From Myxococcales bacterium (GTDB lineage Bacteria; Myxococcota_A; Bradymonadia; UBA4248): DNA of 28,757 nt. The stretch covers positions 1-28,757 of the forward strand of contig SFMP01000178.1 of assembly GCA_004554395.1 (NCBI GenBank). Reading direction: 5' to 3'. How positions within the stretch are numbered: position 1 is the first letter of the stretch; each line of letters opens with the position of its first letter. Below, one piece after another: positions 8,143 through 15,720 of the stretch. Below the pieces are notes generated by a model, which was given only the letters and a program-made list of their open reading frames with translations, had not been told where the DNA came from and made no database searches. Both the position numbers and the translations under genes were made by a program.

Positions 8143-10224
8143 TTACGTGTTAGATTGTTGCGTCAAATCAGATCGTAGCGCCTTGAGCATTGCGACGTTT
8201 TCTTCGTCAAAGCAGACCTTCTTATGCGATTGATGCGTCATGTCGAGCCCTGAAGGCGGCAATCCATCGGGGAGATTGACGCATTTGTAACCGTTTCGAC
8301 AATCTTCGTCTTTTTCGCATGATTTTAGACACAAATCGACTGCAATTGAACCACTTCCTATGCTTGGCGATACTCTCGTCTTAACGTAGCTCATCAATTC
8401 GCTACCTTTTGGACAATAAGTCTGTAGTGTATCTTCTGCTTTTTGGGCGGCGGCAGCGACGACGGCATGATCGCCGACGTTGACGTTTTTGAAGAATCCC
8501 TTTTTGCGATCGAAAGCCGTATCGAGAATGGCCATTCTGATCATCTTATGGGTGATGGCTCCCGAGATATCGACGGCGCCATAGATGCAGTAGCCATTAG
8601 GCGCCGAAATGGCGATGCCTTCTTGGAGTTTTGGGGCAATTTTTGGAATGACGTTGAGCAGGAGTTGGCTCGATTTCCCGACCATTTTGAGCAATCCGGG
8701 AACTTTATTGACGAGGAAATCGGCTTGGCTAGGCGATATCGAGACGGTCGACGTTCGCATGCATCCGACGACCATGCCTTCGGGCGCCGATTCGGCGAGT
8801 GATTCGCATCCGACGATGTTTTTTGAGAAGAAATTGGGCACGACGGCGTAATCTTCGTCTTTGAGTTCCGCCATGAATTGATTCGCAATGAGGAGCCCAG
8901 CGACTGTAAAATACGATTTGAGTTCTCGATTGGTGATGATCGTATTGCAATCGCCGCCGTAGCATTGGCACGGCATGCCGATATCGGTTTCGACCGAGAC
9001 GGCGTTTGGAATGCATTCGGAGTTGATGCAAGTTTCGCCCTCGCCGCATTTGGTGCAGGGATCTTCGGTGCAAGCGCCATTGAGGCAAATCGGATTCGAT
9101 TCGCCACAGGTGGCTTCAACCCAATGGTGGTCGACACACGTTTTGAGCGTCGAGGCGTTGAGGCAAATATCGGCCGATGATTCATCGCATTCGTAGGTGC
9201 ATTTTCTGCCGATTGGATCGCAGATCATGTCATTTCCTTCGCAATTCGTCGTCGTCTTCGATTTATCTTTGGAGCAATGGATGAGCGTATTGCCGTCGCA
9301 GTAGGTGACGTTTTCTCGATCGCAAGTATCGGGTGGTTTGATGCATTCGACCGTTTCGCCCTTGTTGCAGATCATGTTTTGTTCTGCGCAATCGGCGTCT
9401 CTGACGAGTTTGTAATCGATGCAACGGAGGACGATTTGATCGTTGCATATATCTTCTTTGCATTCGGGTTCGGCACATTCGTGTTGGACAGTGTCGCAAA
9501 CGAAGCCGGCTTTTACGTCTGCGCAATTCTTGACGATATACGTGCCATATTCGGCGATTTCGTCGTTTTTGTTGCACTCCAGGAGCGTTTCGCTATCGCG
9601 GCAAACGTCTTTTGTGCACTGTGTCGAGATACATGCGCCATTGTGGCAGATCTTCGGTTTGCCATTGTCGTCGACGATTTCATCGCATGCGATTTCGGTT
9701 GGCGTTCCATTGTTGCATTCGATAAGCGTAGTTTTGTCTTTGCACGAATTTTGTTCGCAAGCGGGAGGTAGTGGCACGGGGCGCGGTCGAGCGGCTGTGT
9801 CGACGACGCATTCGCCACCTTGACAAACTTTGGGCAGGCCCGACTCATCGAACAATTCGCTGCATGAGATTTCGTTAGGTGAGCCATTGTTGCATTCGAT
9901 AAGCGTAGTTTTGTCTTTGCACGAATTTTGTTCGCAAGTCTTGGGGTCTTGAGGCTCTTGTGTGTCGGGGGGATTGGGATCGACGCATTGGGCTCTTGCT
10001 AGATCGCATATTTTGCCTTGAGATTTGCACGGAATGGATTTGGGCACGCCGCCGTTGCATTCGACGAGTATGTCGTCGTCTTGGCACGACGAACGCTCGC
10101 AAATGGGCTCGTCGCCGGTGTTGCCGTCATCGCCTGAGTCGGAGCCATCGGAACCGCAGGCGTATAGCGATATGCATGTCGTGAGAATTGAACAAAGGAA
10201 CGTGAAACGATGTTTCATGGTCAT
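8143..10224 (-). CDS. Large Cys-rich repeat lipoprotein, paralog B
   Basis: 693 aa from ATG 10224 (MTMKHRF; ATG 10218 is equally possible), with signal peptide and lipobox ISLYAC followed by GSDGSDSGDDG, typical of lipoprotein linkers. Residues about 35-410 carry some seven Cys-rich units starting CERSSC, CEQNSC (twice), CTKDVC, CKEDIC, CDREN and CDESSADIC, each with [TIV]L[IVK]xC in the middle. Residues about 413-693 are the same C-terminal domain as in the neighbour: IGMPCQCYGGDC, PNFF, GMVVGCMR, ISAPNGYC, CPKGSEL and LCLKSC...CRNGYKC. The two genes run in the same direction 284 bases apart, so they look like an old tandem duplication with separate promoters. Two of the Cys units are nearly identical (see the repeat at 9707-9938). 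The function is unknown; an outer-envelope location is inferred. Confidence 0.82.
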   Translation of the reverse strand: MTMKHRFTFLCSILTTCISLYACGSDGSDSGDDGNTGDEPICERSSCQDDDILVECNGGVPKSIPCKSQGKICDLARAQCVDPNPPDTQEPQDPKTCEQNSCKDKTTLIECNNGSPNEISCSELFDESGLPKVCQGGECVVDTAARPRPVPLPPACEQNSCKDKTTLIECNNGTPTEIACDEIVDDNGKPKICHNGACISTQCTKDVCRDSETLLECNKNDEIAEYGTYIVKNCADVKAGFVCDTVQHECAEPECKEDICNDQIVLRCIDYKLVRDADCAEQNMICNKGETVECIKPPDTCDRENVTYCDGNTLIHCSKDKSKTTTNCEGNDMICDPIGRKCTYECDESSADICLNASTLKTCVDHHWVEATCGESNPICLNGACTEDPCTKCGEGETCINSECIPNAVSVETDIGMPCQCYGGDCNTIITNRELKSYFTVAGLLIANQFMAELKDEDYAVVPNFFSKNIVGCESLAESAPEGMVVGCMRTSTVSISPSQADFLVNKVPGLLKMVGKSSQLLLNVIPKIAPKLQEGIAISAPNGYCIYGAVDISGAITHKMIRMAILDTAFDRKKGFFKNVNVGDHAVVAAAAQKAEDTLQTYCPKGSELMSYVKTRVSPSIGSGSIAVDLCLKSCEKDEDCRNGYKCVNLPDGLPPSGLDMTHQSHKKVCFDEENVAMLKALRSDLTQQSNT
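9707..9938 (-). repeat. Direct repeat of a Cys-rich unit (55 bp identical, period 177)
   Basis: Positions 9707-9761 and 9884-9938 are identical over 55 bases and encode the same CEQNSCKDKTTLIECNNG phrase twice. The period of 177 bases equals 59 codons, so the frame is kept. The flanking parts of the two units have diverged. This fits recent unit duplication or local gene conversion within the repeat domain. Confidence 0.85.
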
Positions 10225-10406
10225 TATTCCAGGTTGAATCATGGTGATAAGGTCGAGCAAGAGCCAGCATCTGCGAAAACACGATAGAGCCGATACGGCA
10301 ACGCGCTCGAATTCACTTCGACGATAAATCGATCGAATTGAGGTAGTTTTGCCCATGTTAGCCGATTGATTTGTTTAGGGCAAGAGTTAGGGGTGGATTA
10401 TTGGGT

Positions 10407-10436
10407 CCCGGGGCAATAGCGTAGCGCAACCCCGGG
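10407..10436. repeat. CCCGGGG/CCCCGGG hairpin with AATAGC in the loop
   Basis: CCCGGGG (10407-10413) and CCCCGGG (10430-10436) form a 7-bp GC stem; flanking GGTC and GACC could extend it with a slip. The 16-base loop contains CAATAGC. It is bordered on the right by GGCGACC and eight A's, the same layout as the GC hairpin at 5746-5764. Probably a dispersed intergenic repeat rather than a terminator, because no T run follows it on the - strand. Confidence 0.5.
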
Positions 10437-10479
10437 GCGACCAAAAAAAAGAAAAATGCCATCGTAGAAAAGAAAAATG

Positions 10480-10510
10480 AAAAAAAAGCGCAATTGTAGG
10501 AAATTGCGCT
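10480..10510 (-). terminator. Intrinsic terminator of the CFI-box/barrel gene
   Basis: On the - strand AGCGCAATT (10510-10502) pairs with AATTGCGCT (10495-10487), followed by T's from 10487 to 10480. It is a strong 9-bp stem about 50 bases after the stop codon. Confidence 0.88.
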
Positions 10511-10559
10511 TGATAGGGTTTGCAACGAAATTATTTCGATGCGTTATGTGATAGATGAA

Positions 10560-12476
10560 TTAAAATTCGAGGCCGATGCCGATGTGAAATGTCGCCTTGT
10601 CGGTGAGGTCGAAGGCGCCTTTTGCGCCGAAGTTGTCGATTTGTGCGTACATGTATTCGGCGAAGATGTAGGAGTTGTTGATGCCCCATTCGACGTCGAA
10701 TGATTTTTCCATGTCGGGAGCGAGCCAATCGAGGACGAAAGCGATGCCGGCGACGACGTGGAAGCCGAAAGTGCCGCCGTAGCCGTCTTTGCCGTCGGTT
10801 GATTTGGCGATGGCGTCGGAACCGTCGCGGATCCACCAGAAGGCGTAGTCGAAGCCTGCTTTGACGTAGAGTGTGAAGGGGAAGTTGAAGCGCGTCCAGA
10901 GGTAGTCGAAGCGGTAGATGAGCGAGAGGCGTAGGGGAAGCCAGTGTAGGGCGGTCGAGTCGATGGTCTTTTGTCCCGATTCGGTGACGCCTTTGCCCGA
11001 GATGCTGCCGTAGGCCAGGTGGAAGCCGAGTCCGAGGCTGCCGACGCCGCGCCAGAATTGCCAGTCGTATTCGCCTTCGATGATGAAGCCCGAGTCGTTG
11101 CCGAAGTGCGTTTTGAAGGCGGATCCTAGGTTATCGGGTTTGTAGGGGCCGGCTTTGAATTCGACCATCATGTTGACGGGGGATTCGGCGTAGGCGTCGT
11201 TGGGGGCGGCGAAGGCGCCAGCGGTGAGGGCAGGGACGAGGACGAGGAGGGCGGCTTTTGCGTTGATTTTAGCTGCCCTTTTGCGACGCCAGATGAGCGC
11301 GCCGACGAGGGAGGCGATGGCCGCAAAGATGAGCGCGAGTGCCCATGGGGCGTAGAGGCAGAGCGTGGCGAAGCCGTAGAGGGGCCACAGGAGGGTTCGC
11401 GTGATGGTGCGAGCGGATTCGTGTTGGCCGATGAAATGCGCCAGTGGTGGGCTCAATTCGTAGTACGTTTTGACGAAAGCGCGTCCGGGGGCAGATTGTT
11501 GCAAGATATCGTCGCGAAATTTGCGCAAGAGGGCGACGTGTGGCTCTTGTGTCGAGCCGTAGGCGGCGGTGGCGATGAAGCAGAAACCGCCATCGACGTC
11601 GGCGTTTTCTTCGCGGTAGCTTTCCCAGAAATCTTTTGTCTTTTCGGTGACGGCGGTGACGACATCGCCCAAGAGGCTTTCGTTTCCGTTGGAATCGATG
11701 GCGGTGACGCTGATCATATAGGTCATGTCGGCGGAAATCTTGTTTTTGAGCGTCGTCGAGGTCGTGGTGGCGGTGGCCGACGATGCGCCGGTGATTTCTT
11801 CGGGTTTTGCGCCTTTATCGAGGAGTGTGCCTTCGGTGCCGTAGTAGACTTTGTAGGATTTGGCGTCTTTTGATTCGTTCCATTTGACTTTGATCGATTC
11901 GCCGCCGGGTGTGGCGGTAATGCCTTGTGGGGCGTCGGGGCGTTTGGTGCGGAAATCGAGTGTATAGGTGACGGTATAAATTCGCGAGGCGTCGGACGTG
12001 GTGGGATCTTTGACGATGAGGTAGAGATAAGAGGCTTCGCTGAGGCCTTCGCAAGAATTGGCATCGTTTGCAGACGACAAATCGGCGACTTTTCGTCGGA
12101 CTTCGATGGGCGAAGTTTTGGCGTTGAGATCGAGGCTATTGGCGATGCTGATGCAACCTTCGCCCGTTTCGGCCTCGAGTTTGTCTTTCGAGCACGAGCT
12201 GTTGCCCTGTGCGAATTTAATCGAATACTGCGCCTTATCGGAGAGCGAAACACCGCTTTTTAGCGTGAAAACAAAGGAAACTTCGCCCGAATTGAGCGAG
12301 AACAAGTCGCGACATCGGGCGACGTTCATGGCGAGTTTCGTCGAGGTGTCTTGAGAAACAGCGGTGAGTGAACTTTTGAGTTCCCAATCGTTTTCGGACG
12401 AAGCGAAAGCCGAAAAAGGGAACAAAAACGCGAACAAAATTAGGCAAAAAGTCGCCGTTGTTGAAGAATTTTTCAT
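10560..12476 (-). CDS. FN3 / CFI-box sorting protein fused to an outer-membrane beta-barrel through an internal signal peptide
   Basis: 638 aa from ATG 12476. Order: Sec signal peptide (1-26, ...FPFSAFAS); a Cys-containing N-domain (27-175); a fibronectin type III-like domain (about 180-277); a CFI-box sorting motif GGFCFIATAAYGS (296-308) with the downstream APGRAF and YELSPPLAHFI phrases; a transmembrane segment (373-396); the basic cluster RRKRAAKINAK (397-407); a second hydrophobic run ending AYA/E (408-431) that looks like a second signal peptide; then a beta-strand-rich domain (431-638) with alternating aromatics, ending in ...IGLEF as outer-membrane barrels do. The barrel resembles the MXAN_2562 family as I remember it. 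The CFI-box is normally C-terminal, so this looks like two proteins in one reading frame. The gene starts five bases after asd stops, with no good ribosome site except AGGA inside asd, so translation is probably coupled. Confidence 0.8.
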   Translation of the reverse strand: MKNSSTTATFCLILFAFLFPFSAFASSENDWELKSSLTAVSQDTSTKLAMNVARCRDLFSLNSGEVSFVFTLKSGVSLSDKAQYSIKFAQGNSSCSKDKLEAETGEGCISIANSLDLNAKTSPIEVRRKVADLSSANDANSCEGLSEASYLYLIVKDPTTSDASRIYTVTYTLDFRTKRPDAPQGITATPGGESIKVKWNESKDAKSYKVYYGTEGTLLDKGAKPEEITGASSATATTTSTTLKNKISADMTYMISVTAIDSNGNESLLGDVVTAVTEKTKDFWESYREENADVDGGFCFIATAAYGSTQEPHVALLRKFRDDILQQSAPGRAFVKTYYELSPPLAHFIGQHESARTITRTLLWPLYGFATLCLYAPWALALIFAAIASLVGALIWRRKRAAKINAKAALLVLVPALTAGAFAAPNDAYAESPVNMMVEFKAGPYKPDNLGSAFKTHFGNDSGFIIEGEYDWQFWRGVGSLGLGFHLAYGSISGKGVTESGQKTIDSTALHWLPLRLSLIYRFDYLWTRFNFPFTLYVKAGFDYAFWWIRDGSDAIAKSTDGKDGYGGTFGFHVVAGIAFVLDWLAPDMEKSFDVEWGINNSYIFAEYMYAQIDNFGAKGAFDLTDKATFHIGIGLEF

Positions 12477-12480
12477 TAGG

Positions 12481-13524
12481 TTATACCATCCTTGCATGGT
12501 CCCACGCCGCGCAGGCAATCTGAACGGCATTTAACGCCGCCCCTTTTAGCAGGTTATCGCTTACGATCCAAAAGATTAGACCATTTTCGTCGGCAGGATC
12601 TTCGCGGACTCTGCCGATGTATGTTTCGAAGGCGTTTTGCGCATCGATAGCCGTCGGATAGAGGCTCATATCGTCGGCATCGGTGACGACTAGCCCTGGC
12701 ATATCGGCGAGTGCCGCTCGGGCACGTTGCACGGAGATCGGCTTTTCGGTCACGACGTGTACGCATTCGGAATGCGAGCGCACGACGGGGACGCGCACGC
12801 AAGTCGCCGAGACGCGCAATGTCGGAGCGGACAAGATTTTTTTCGTTTCGAACATCATTTTATGTTCTTCTTCGGTAAAGCCGTCGTCTTCGAAGGCGCC
12901 GATTTGCGGCACGACGTCGAAAGCAATCGTTCGCGCATGAACGGCCGATTTCGCGGGTCTTTTTCCGTCGAGCGCCGCGCGCGTTTCGTCGAGCAGGGCA
13001 TCGATTCCCTTTTGGCCAGCGCCGCTGCACGATTGGTATGTTGCCACGCGTACCGTGCGCAAGCCTGCGACATCGGCAATCGCCTTGAGCGCCAGCACGA
13101 GCTGAATCGTCGAACAATTCGGGTTGGCAATGATGCCCGCCTCGGGCTTGATTTCGCATCCATTGACCTCGGGCACGACGAGCGGCCACTGTGGGGCGCG
13201 CCGAAACGCCGACGTGTTGTCGACCATCAACGCACCCGCCGCCACAATCCGATCGGCCAATTCGAGGCTCACCGCCTTGCCCGCACTACTGAGAACGATA
13301 TCGATGCCGCGAAAATCGAACGCATGCGCATCGCTCACCGTGCACGGCCCCAAAAACGTCTCGACGACTTTGCCCGCACTCCGCGCCGACGCGAGCAACG
13401 CAAGCGACGCCACCGGCAGCCCTAGCGCCTCGACACAGTGCAACATCTCGCGGCCAACGGCTCCCGTCGCACCCAAAATCGCCACATTTGCGCCTTCTTT
13501 GCGCCACTTTAATCGAGTTGTCAT
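12481..13524 (-). CDS. asd: Aspartate-semialdehyde dehydrogenase
   Basis: 347 aa. It reduces aspartyl-phosphate to aspartate semialdehyde with NADPH, the branch point to lysine/diaminopimelate, threonine and methionine, in the cytoplasm. Seen: the NADP-binding loop GATGAVG (18-24), SSAGKAVS, VDNTSAFR (101-108), VPEVN, the catalytic cysteine in NPNCST (C137), SCSGAGQKG (165-173), PQIGAF, and the substrate pair R244 and H251 in RVPVVRSH with the family spacing. The start at 13524 has GGAGGG just upstream. It is followed within five bases by the CFI-box/barrel gene, an unexpected operon partner. The other lysine-pathway genes are not in the window. Confidence 0.95.
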   Translation of the reverse strand: MTTRLKWRKEGANVAILGATGAVGREMLHCVEALGLPVASLALLASARSAGKVVETFLGPCTVSDAHAFDFRGIDIVLSSAGKAVSLELADRIVAAGALMVDNTSAFRRAPQWPLVVPEVNGCEIKPEAGIIANPNCSTIQLVLALKAIADVAGLRTVRVATYQSCSGAGQKGIDALLDETRAALDGKRPAKSAVHARTIAFDVVPQIGAFEDDGFTEEEHKMMFETKKILSAPTLRVSATCVRVPVVRSHSECVHVVTEKPISVQRARAALADMPGLVVTDADDMSLYPTAIDAQNAFETYIGRVREDPADENGLIFWIVSDNLLKGAALNAVQIACAAWDHARMV

Positions 13525-13596
13525 GTTCCCTCCGTGGAAAAATCGACGTCAAAACGCGCCATTTTTACTCCCCCATCGAAATAGGGCAATCACGTT

Positions 13597-13628
13597 TTTC
13601 GAGATTTGTTTGTTTCGAGATTTGTTTG
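13597..13628. repeat. Perfect tandem 16-mer TTTCGAGATTTGTTTG
   Basis: Two exact adjacent copies (13597-13612 and 13613-13628), 73 bases upstream of the asd start. The AT-rich unit sits where the asd promoter is expected, so it could be a duplicated binding site or a slippage product. Confidence 0.7.
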
Positions 13629-13640
13629 TGGATTGGGGTC

Positions 13641-13671
13641 GCCCTATTCGCCCGCTGGGCTCAATACGGGC
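13641..13671. repeat. Bulged hairpin, outer stem GCCC/GGGC
   Basis: GCCC, TATTCGCCC, loop GCT, GGGCTCAATA, unpaired C13667, GGGC. This copy lacks one T of the TATTTCGCCC arm. A T-rich run follows (13672-13681), so on the + strand it resembles a terminator although no gene is immediately upstream. Confidence 0.75.
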
Positions 13672-13808
13672 TTTCTTTTTTGCCATTTTGCGCAGGCTGC
13701 GTTGTCGGCGTCGCCACGCGTGCGGCGGGAACGTACCTTCGTACGCCCCCTTGCCCTTGGGCTAGCCTCCTAGCATCTGCATCAAACTGGCAAAAAATGA
13801 TTTGAATC

Positions 13809-13840
13809 GCCCTATTTCGCCCGCAGGGCTCAATACGGGC
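13809..13840. repeat. Bulged hairpin, outer stem GCCC/GGGC
   Basis: GCCC (13809-13812), TATTTCGCCC, loop GCA, GGGCTCAATA, unpaired C13836, GGGC (13837-13840). Same form as 28722-28753, but there the outer stem is GGGC/GCCC, so the outer pairs have swapped sides. Confidence 0.8.
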
Positions 13841-13845
13841 TCTTT

Positions 13846-13877
13846 GCGATGCTATTGCCGTTGGCAATACGCATCGC
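13846..13877. repeat. Bulged hairpin with 14-bp stem
   Basis: GCGATGC (13846-13852), TATTGCC, loop GTT, GGCAATA, unpaired C13870, GCATCGC (13871-13877). All 14 pairs are Watson-Crick, and the only irregularity is the single C beside the AATA core. It is the cleanest copy of the family. Confidence 0.85.
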
Positions 13878-13880
13878 CGT

Positions 13881-13920
13881 CGCGTCTATGTGCTCACTTT
13901 CGTTGCGCGCATACGCCGCG
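13881..13920. repeat. TATG/CATA variant of the bulged hairpin
   Basis: CGCGTC, TATGTGC (13887-13893), a 13-base loop, GCGCATA, unpaired C13914, GCCGCG, with one mismatch in the outer stem. A close sibling is at 28681-28713 (GGC-TATGTGC...GCGCATA-C-GCC). Confidence 0.65.
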
Positions 13921-14104
13921 ATTTTGGGTTGCCACGCCGTTGTCGACGGGCGATAATCCGCGACAGCGTATATCACATTGCGCGGTGTGGATAAAATTCG
14001 CCGACTTTGCGCTTCGATTCCGTTCTCATCGTCGCCATCGTAGGCGCGTCGCAGATCTTTAACGGAAAAAGTTTGGTTTTCATTGCACTAAAAACACCAT
14101 CAAT

Positions 14105-14109
14105 GGAGG
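14105..14109 (+). promoter_or_regulatory. Ribosome binding site fixing a GTG start
   Basis: GGAGG at 14105-14109, eight bases before GTG 14118. The in-frame ATG 14103 overlaps this site and has no ribosome site of its own, so GTG 14118 is the better start of the Sir2 gene. Confidence 0.7.
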
Positions 14110-14117
14110 TCGTTCAA

Positions 14118-14918
14118 GTGTCATCATCGCTCGATTTATTCTGTGAAGCCCTCGAATCGATTCATGCAGAGGGCAAAAAAATCGTCGTATTTACGGGGGC
14201 AGGCGTGTCGACGCTCTCGGGGATCAAAGATTTCCGCAGTAGCGATGGGGCTTATTCGAAGCCGTTTCATGGGCGCTGCGTCGAAGATATCTTGTCGCTC
14301 GATACGTTCCGCCACGAACCCGATCTCTTTTATGCGTGGGCTAAAGAGTTTTGCTACTGCCTCGATCGATTTCAGCCGAATATCGTGCATAAAATGGTCG
14401 CCCATCTCGAAGAAAAGTCGTATTCGCGCGGCGTCATGACGCAAAATATCGACGTCCTCCATCAAGCCGCCGGGTCGAAACACGTCCTCGAAATTCACGG
14501 TTCACCGTCGAAACACCATTGTCTCAAATGCCGTCAATCGTATAGCTACGAGGAAATCGCCCCCAAAGTCATGGCTTCGGAGCTCCCCAAATGCTCGTGT
14601 GGGGGGATTATCAAACCCGATATCATATTTTATGGCGAGCAACTCAACGAACGCGTTTTATCGGCGTGTGTCCGCGAATCGGAATCGTGTGGTCTCTTCA
14701 TCGTCTTGGGGAGTTCGCTCGTCGTCCAGCCGGCGGCGTCGATGCCCGCCATCGCCCACGAAAGCGGCGCAAAGCTGTGCATCGTCAACGCCCAATCGAC
14801 GCCACTCGACCGATATGCCGATTTCCATTTCGACGATCTCAAGACGTTTGCCGAAGGCATAGAAGCGCATTTGGCGCGCCGCGAAAAGTCGGAATTATCG
14901 TCGGTCGTGCAAAAATAA
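14118..14918 (+). CDS. Sir2-family NAD-dependent protein deacylase (sirtuin)
   Basis: 266 aa. Removes acyl groups from lysines with NAD+, giving nicotinamide and O-acyl-ADP-ribose, in the cytoplasm. Seen: NAD-binding FTGAGVSTLSGIKDFRS (25-41), TQNID (108-112), the catalytic histidine in EIHGS (H127), a structural zinc site CLKC ... CSC (C135, C138, C159, C161), KPDIIFYGE (166-174) and LGSSLVVQPA. The usual GIPDFR is GIKDFR here. Length matches bacterial CobB-type enzymes. GTG 14118 is preferred over ATG 14103 because GGAGG lies eight bases before it. It heads a row of three + strand genes. No acetyltransferase or acetyl-CoA synthetase partner is adjacent, so the target is unknown. Confidence 0.9.
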   Translation: MSSSLDLFCEALESIHAEGKKIVVFTGAGVSTLSGIKDFRSSDGAYSKPFHGRCVEDILSLDTFRHEPDLFYAWAKEFCYCLDRFQPNIVHKMVAHLEEKSYSRGVMTQNIDVLHQAAGSKHVLEIHGSPSKHHCLKCRQSYSYEEIAPKVMASELPKCSCGGIIKPDIIFYGEQLNERVLSACVRESESCGLFIVLGSSLVVQPAASMPAIAHESGAKLCIVNAQSTPLDRYADFHFDDLKTFAEGIEAHLARREKSELSSVVQK

Positions 14919-14933
14919 AATGCGGAAAAGCGG

Positions 14934-14959
14934 CGACCGTGTTATGAACCGGTCGTTTT
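14934..14959 (+). terminator. Probable terminator after the Sir2 gene
   Basis: CGACCG (14934-14939) pairs with CGGTCG (14950-14955) across a 10-base loop, followed by TTTT (14956-14959), 16 bases after the stop codon. The T run is short. Confidence 0.45.
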
Positions 14960-14997
14960 GGTCTGGCTTTGTTCGGATATGAATTGGGTTTGTCGTA

Positions 14998-15027
14998 GTG
15001 ACGCGCCCCAGAGCCTTTGAATATTAT
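14998..15027 (+). promoter_or_regulatory. Possible sigma-70 type promoter of the SEC-C gene
   Basis: GTGACG (14998-15003) and TATTAT (15022-15027) are 18 bases apart and lie 21 bases before the start codon. The -10 is good and the -35 partial. Confidence 0.3.
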
Positions 15028-15047
15028 GCTAACAACAGGACGTAGTG

Positions 15048-15656
15048 ATGAGTAAACAGCAAAGAAATGACATGTGCGCATGCGGAAGTGGCAAAAAATA
15101 CAAGAATTGCTGCATGCGTAAAGACGAAGCGCGAGCCCAGCTCTCGAAGCAGAGTTTCGACGTCCGCGAGGTCATTGGCCCCAAGACGACGCCATACATG
15201 TTCTGGAAGCGTTGGAGTACGGCCTGCAGCCGTAACGAATTCGGGCTCGTCTACGATATGCTCTTGCCCGGTGGCGAACTCGCTCAGCGTTTCAGCTCGG
15301 CCGAAGATTTCTTTGCCAACTTGAACGAAATCGGTTTGCCGTTCGAAGATCGCTGGGTGTTGGACGTCATGCGCCTGAGCGGTACGACTGTTTCGTTCTT
15401 GTGCCATCGCGTCGACAGCGACGACAACAACGCCGACGTCGTGTGCTCGCTGATGACGATGCAAATCACCGATATGGGGTTGCGCGTCGAAAACATCGAG
15501 CGCAAAGTCTGCAAACGCGGCGACGATTTTGCCCTCGTCATGGATTCGTTTGGAACGCAGACGGCTCTCGGCGCATTGACCAAAAAGATCAAATCGGGTT
15601 GGAAGCGCCCCGACTTGGGCGATGAATCGTCGAAATTCGTTGCACCCGAAGAATAA
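15048..15656 (+). CDS. SEC-C zinc-motif protein
   Basis: 202 aa. The N-terminus CACGSGKKYKNCC (10-22) is a SEC-C motif: Cys 10, 12, 21 and 22 should bind one zinc, as in the C-terminus of SecA and in YecA-like proteins. The remaining ~175 residues (EVIGPKTTPYMFWKRW..., DRWVLDVMRLSG, CHRVDSDDNNADVVCS) form an alpha/beta domain I do not recognise; it resembles the small NTF2-like folds often joined to SEC-C, but that is a guess. ATG 15048 is used because AGGA (15037-15040) is seven bases upstream. Followed by its own terminator. A role near the ribosome or Sec machinery would be inferred from the zinc motif only. Confidence 0.75.
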   Translation: MSKQQRNDMCACGSGKKYKNCCMRKDEARAQLSKQSFDVREVIGPKTTPYMFWKRWSTACSRNEFGLVYDMLLPGGELAQRFSSAEDFFANLNEIGLPFEDRWVLDVMRLSGTTVSFLCHRVDSDDNNADVVCSLMTMQITDMGLRVENIERKVCKRGDDFALVMDSFGTQTALGALTKKIKSGWKRPDLGDESSKFVAPEE

Positions 15657-15679
15657 TTCGGTAGATTGCCGAGTTTTTT
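15655..15679 (+). terminator. Terminator overlapping the SEC-C stop codon
   Basis: AATTCGG (15655-15661) pairs with CCGAGTT (15669-15675) across TAGATTG, with one T-G pair, and the T run covers 15674-15679. The stem uses the last bases of the stop codon. Confidence 0.55.
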
Positions 15680-15720
15680 GAATTTCATTCGAGTATTTGG
15701 GAGATTGAGCGGAGAATAAT

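Larger units (their letters stand above)
10225..10559. other. Gene-free stretch between lipoprotein B and the CFI-box/barrel gene
   Basis: 335 bases without a credible gene. It holds the terminator of the barrel gene (10480-10510), a GC hairpin (10407-10436), A-rich spacer between them, and presumably the promoter of lipoprotein B within 10225-10400. I found no clear -35/-10 pair there. Confidence 0.6.
13525..14117. other. 593-base divergent gap between asd and the Sir2 gene, filled with hairpin repeats
   Basis: No credible gene. It contains a tandem 16-mer (13597-13628), four hairpins of the TATT/AATA or TATG/CATA family (13641-13671, 13809-13840, 13846-13877, 13881-13920), and a stretch around 13685-13790 where I see only short GC-rich dyads. 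Promoters for both divergent genes must lie here, but I could not pick clear -35/-10 boxes. Confidence 0.65.

Noticed and set aside
12727..13425. 232-aa Arg/His-rich open frame opposite asd
   Set aside because: It overlaps asd entirely, is rich in Arg from the GC-rich complement, and asd has full catalytic motifs.
13641..13681. Intrinsic terminator on the + strand
   Set aside because: A hairpin followed by T's is present, but no + strand gene lies upstream; the hairpin belongs to the dispersed family, so I list it as a repeat.
14007..14117. Longer Sir2 protein from 14007 or ATG 14103
   Set aside because: No ribosome site before either, and the extension has no family similarity; GGAGG fits GTG 14118.
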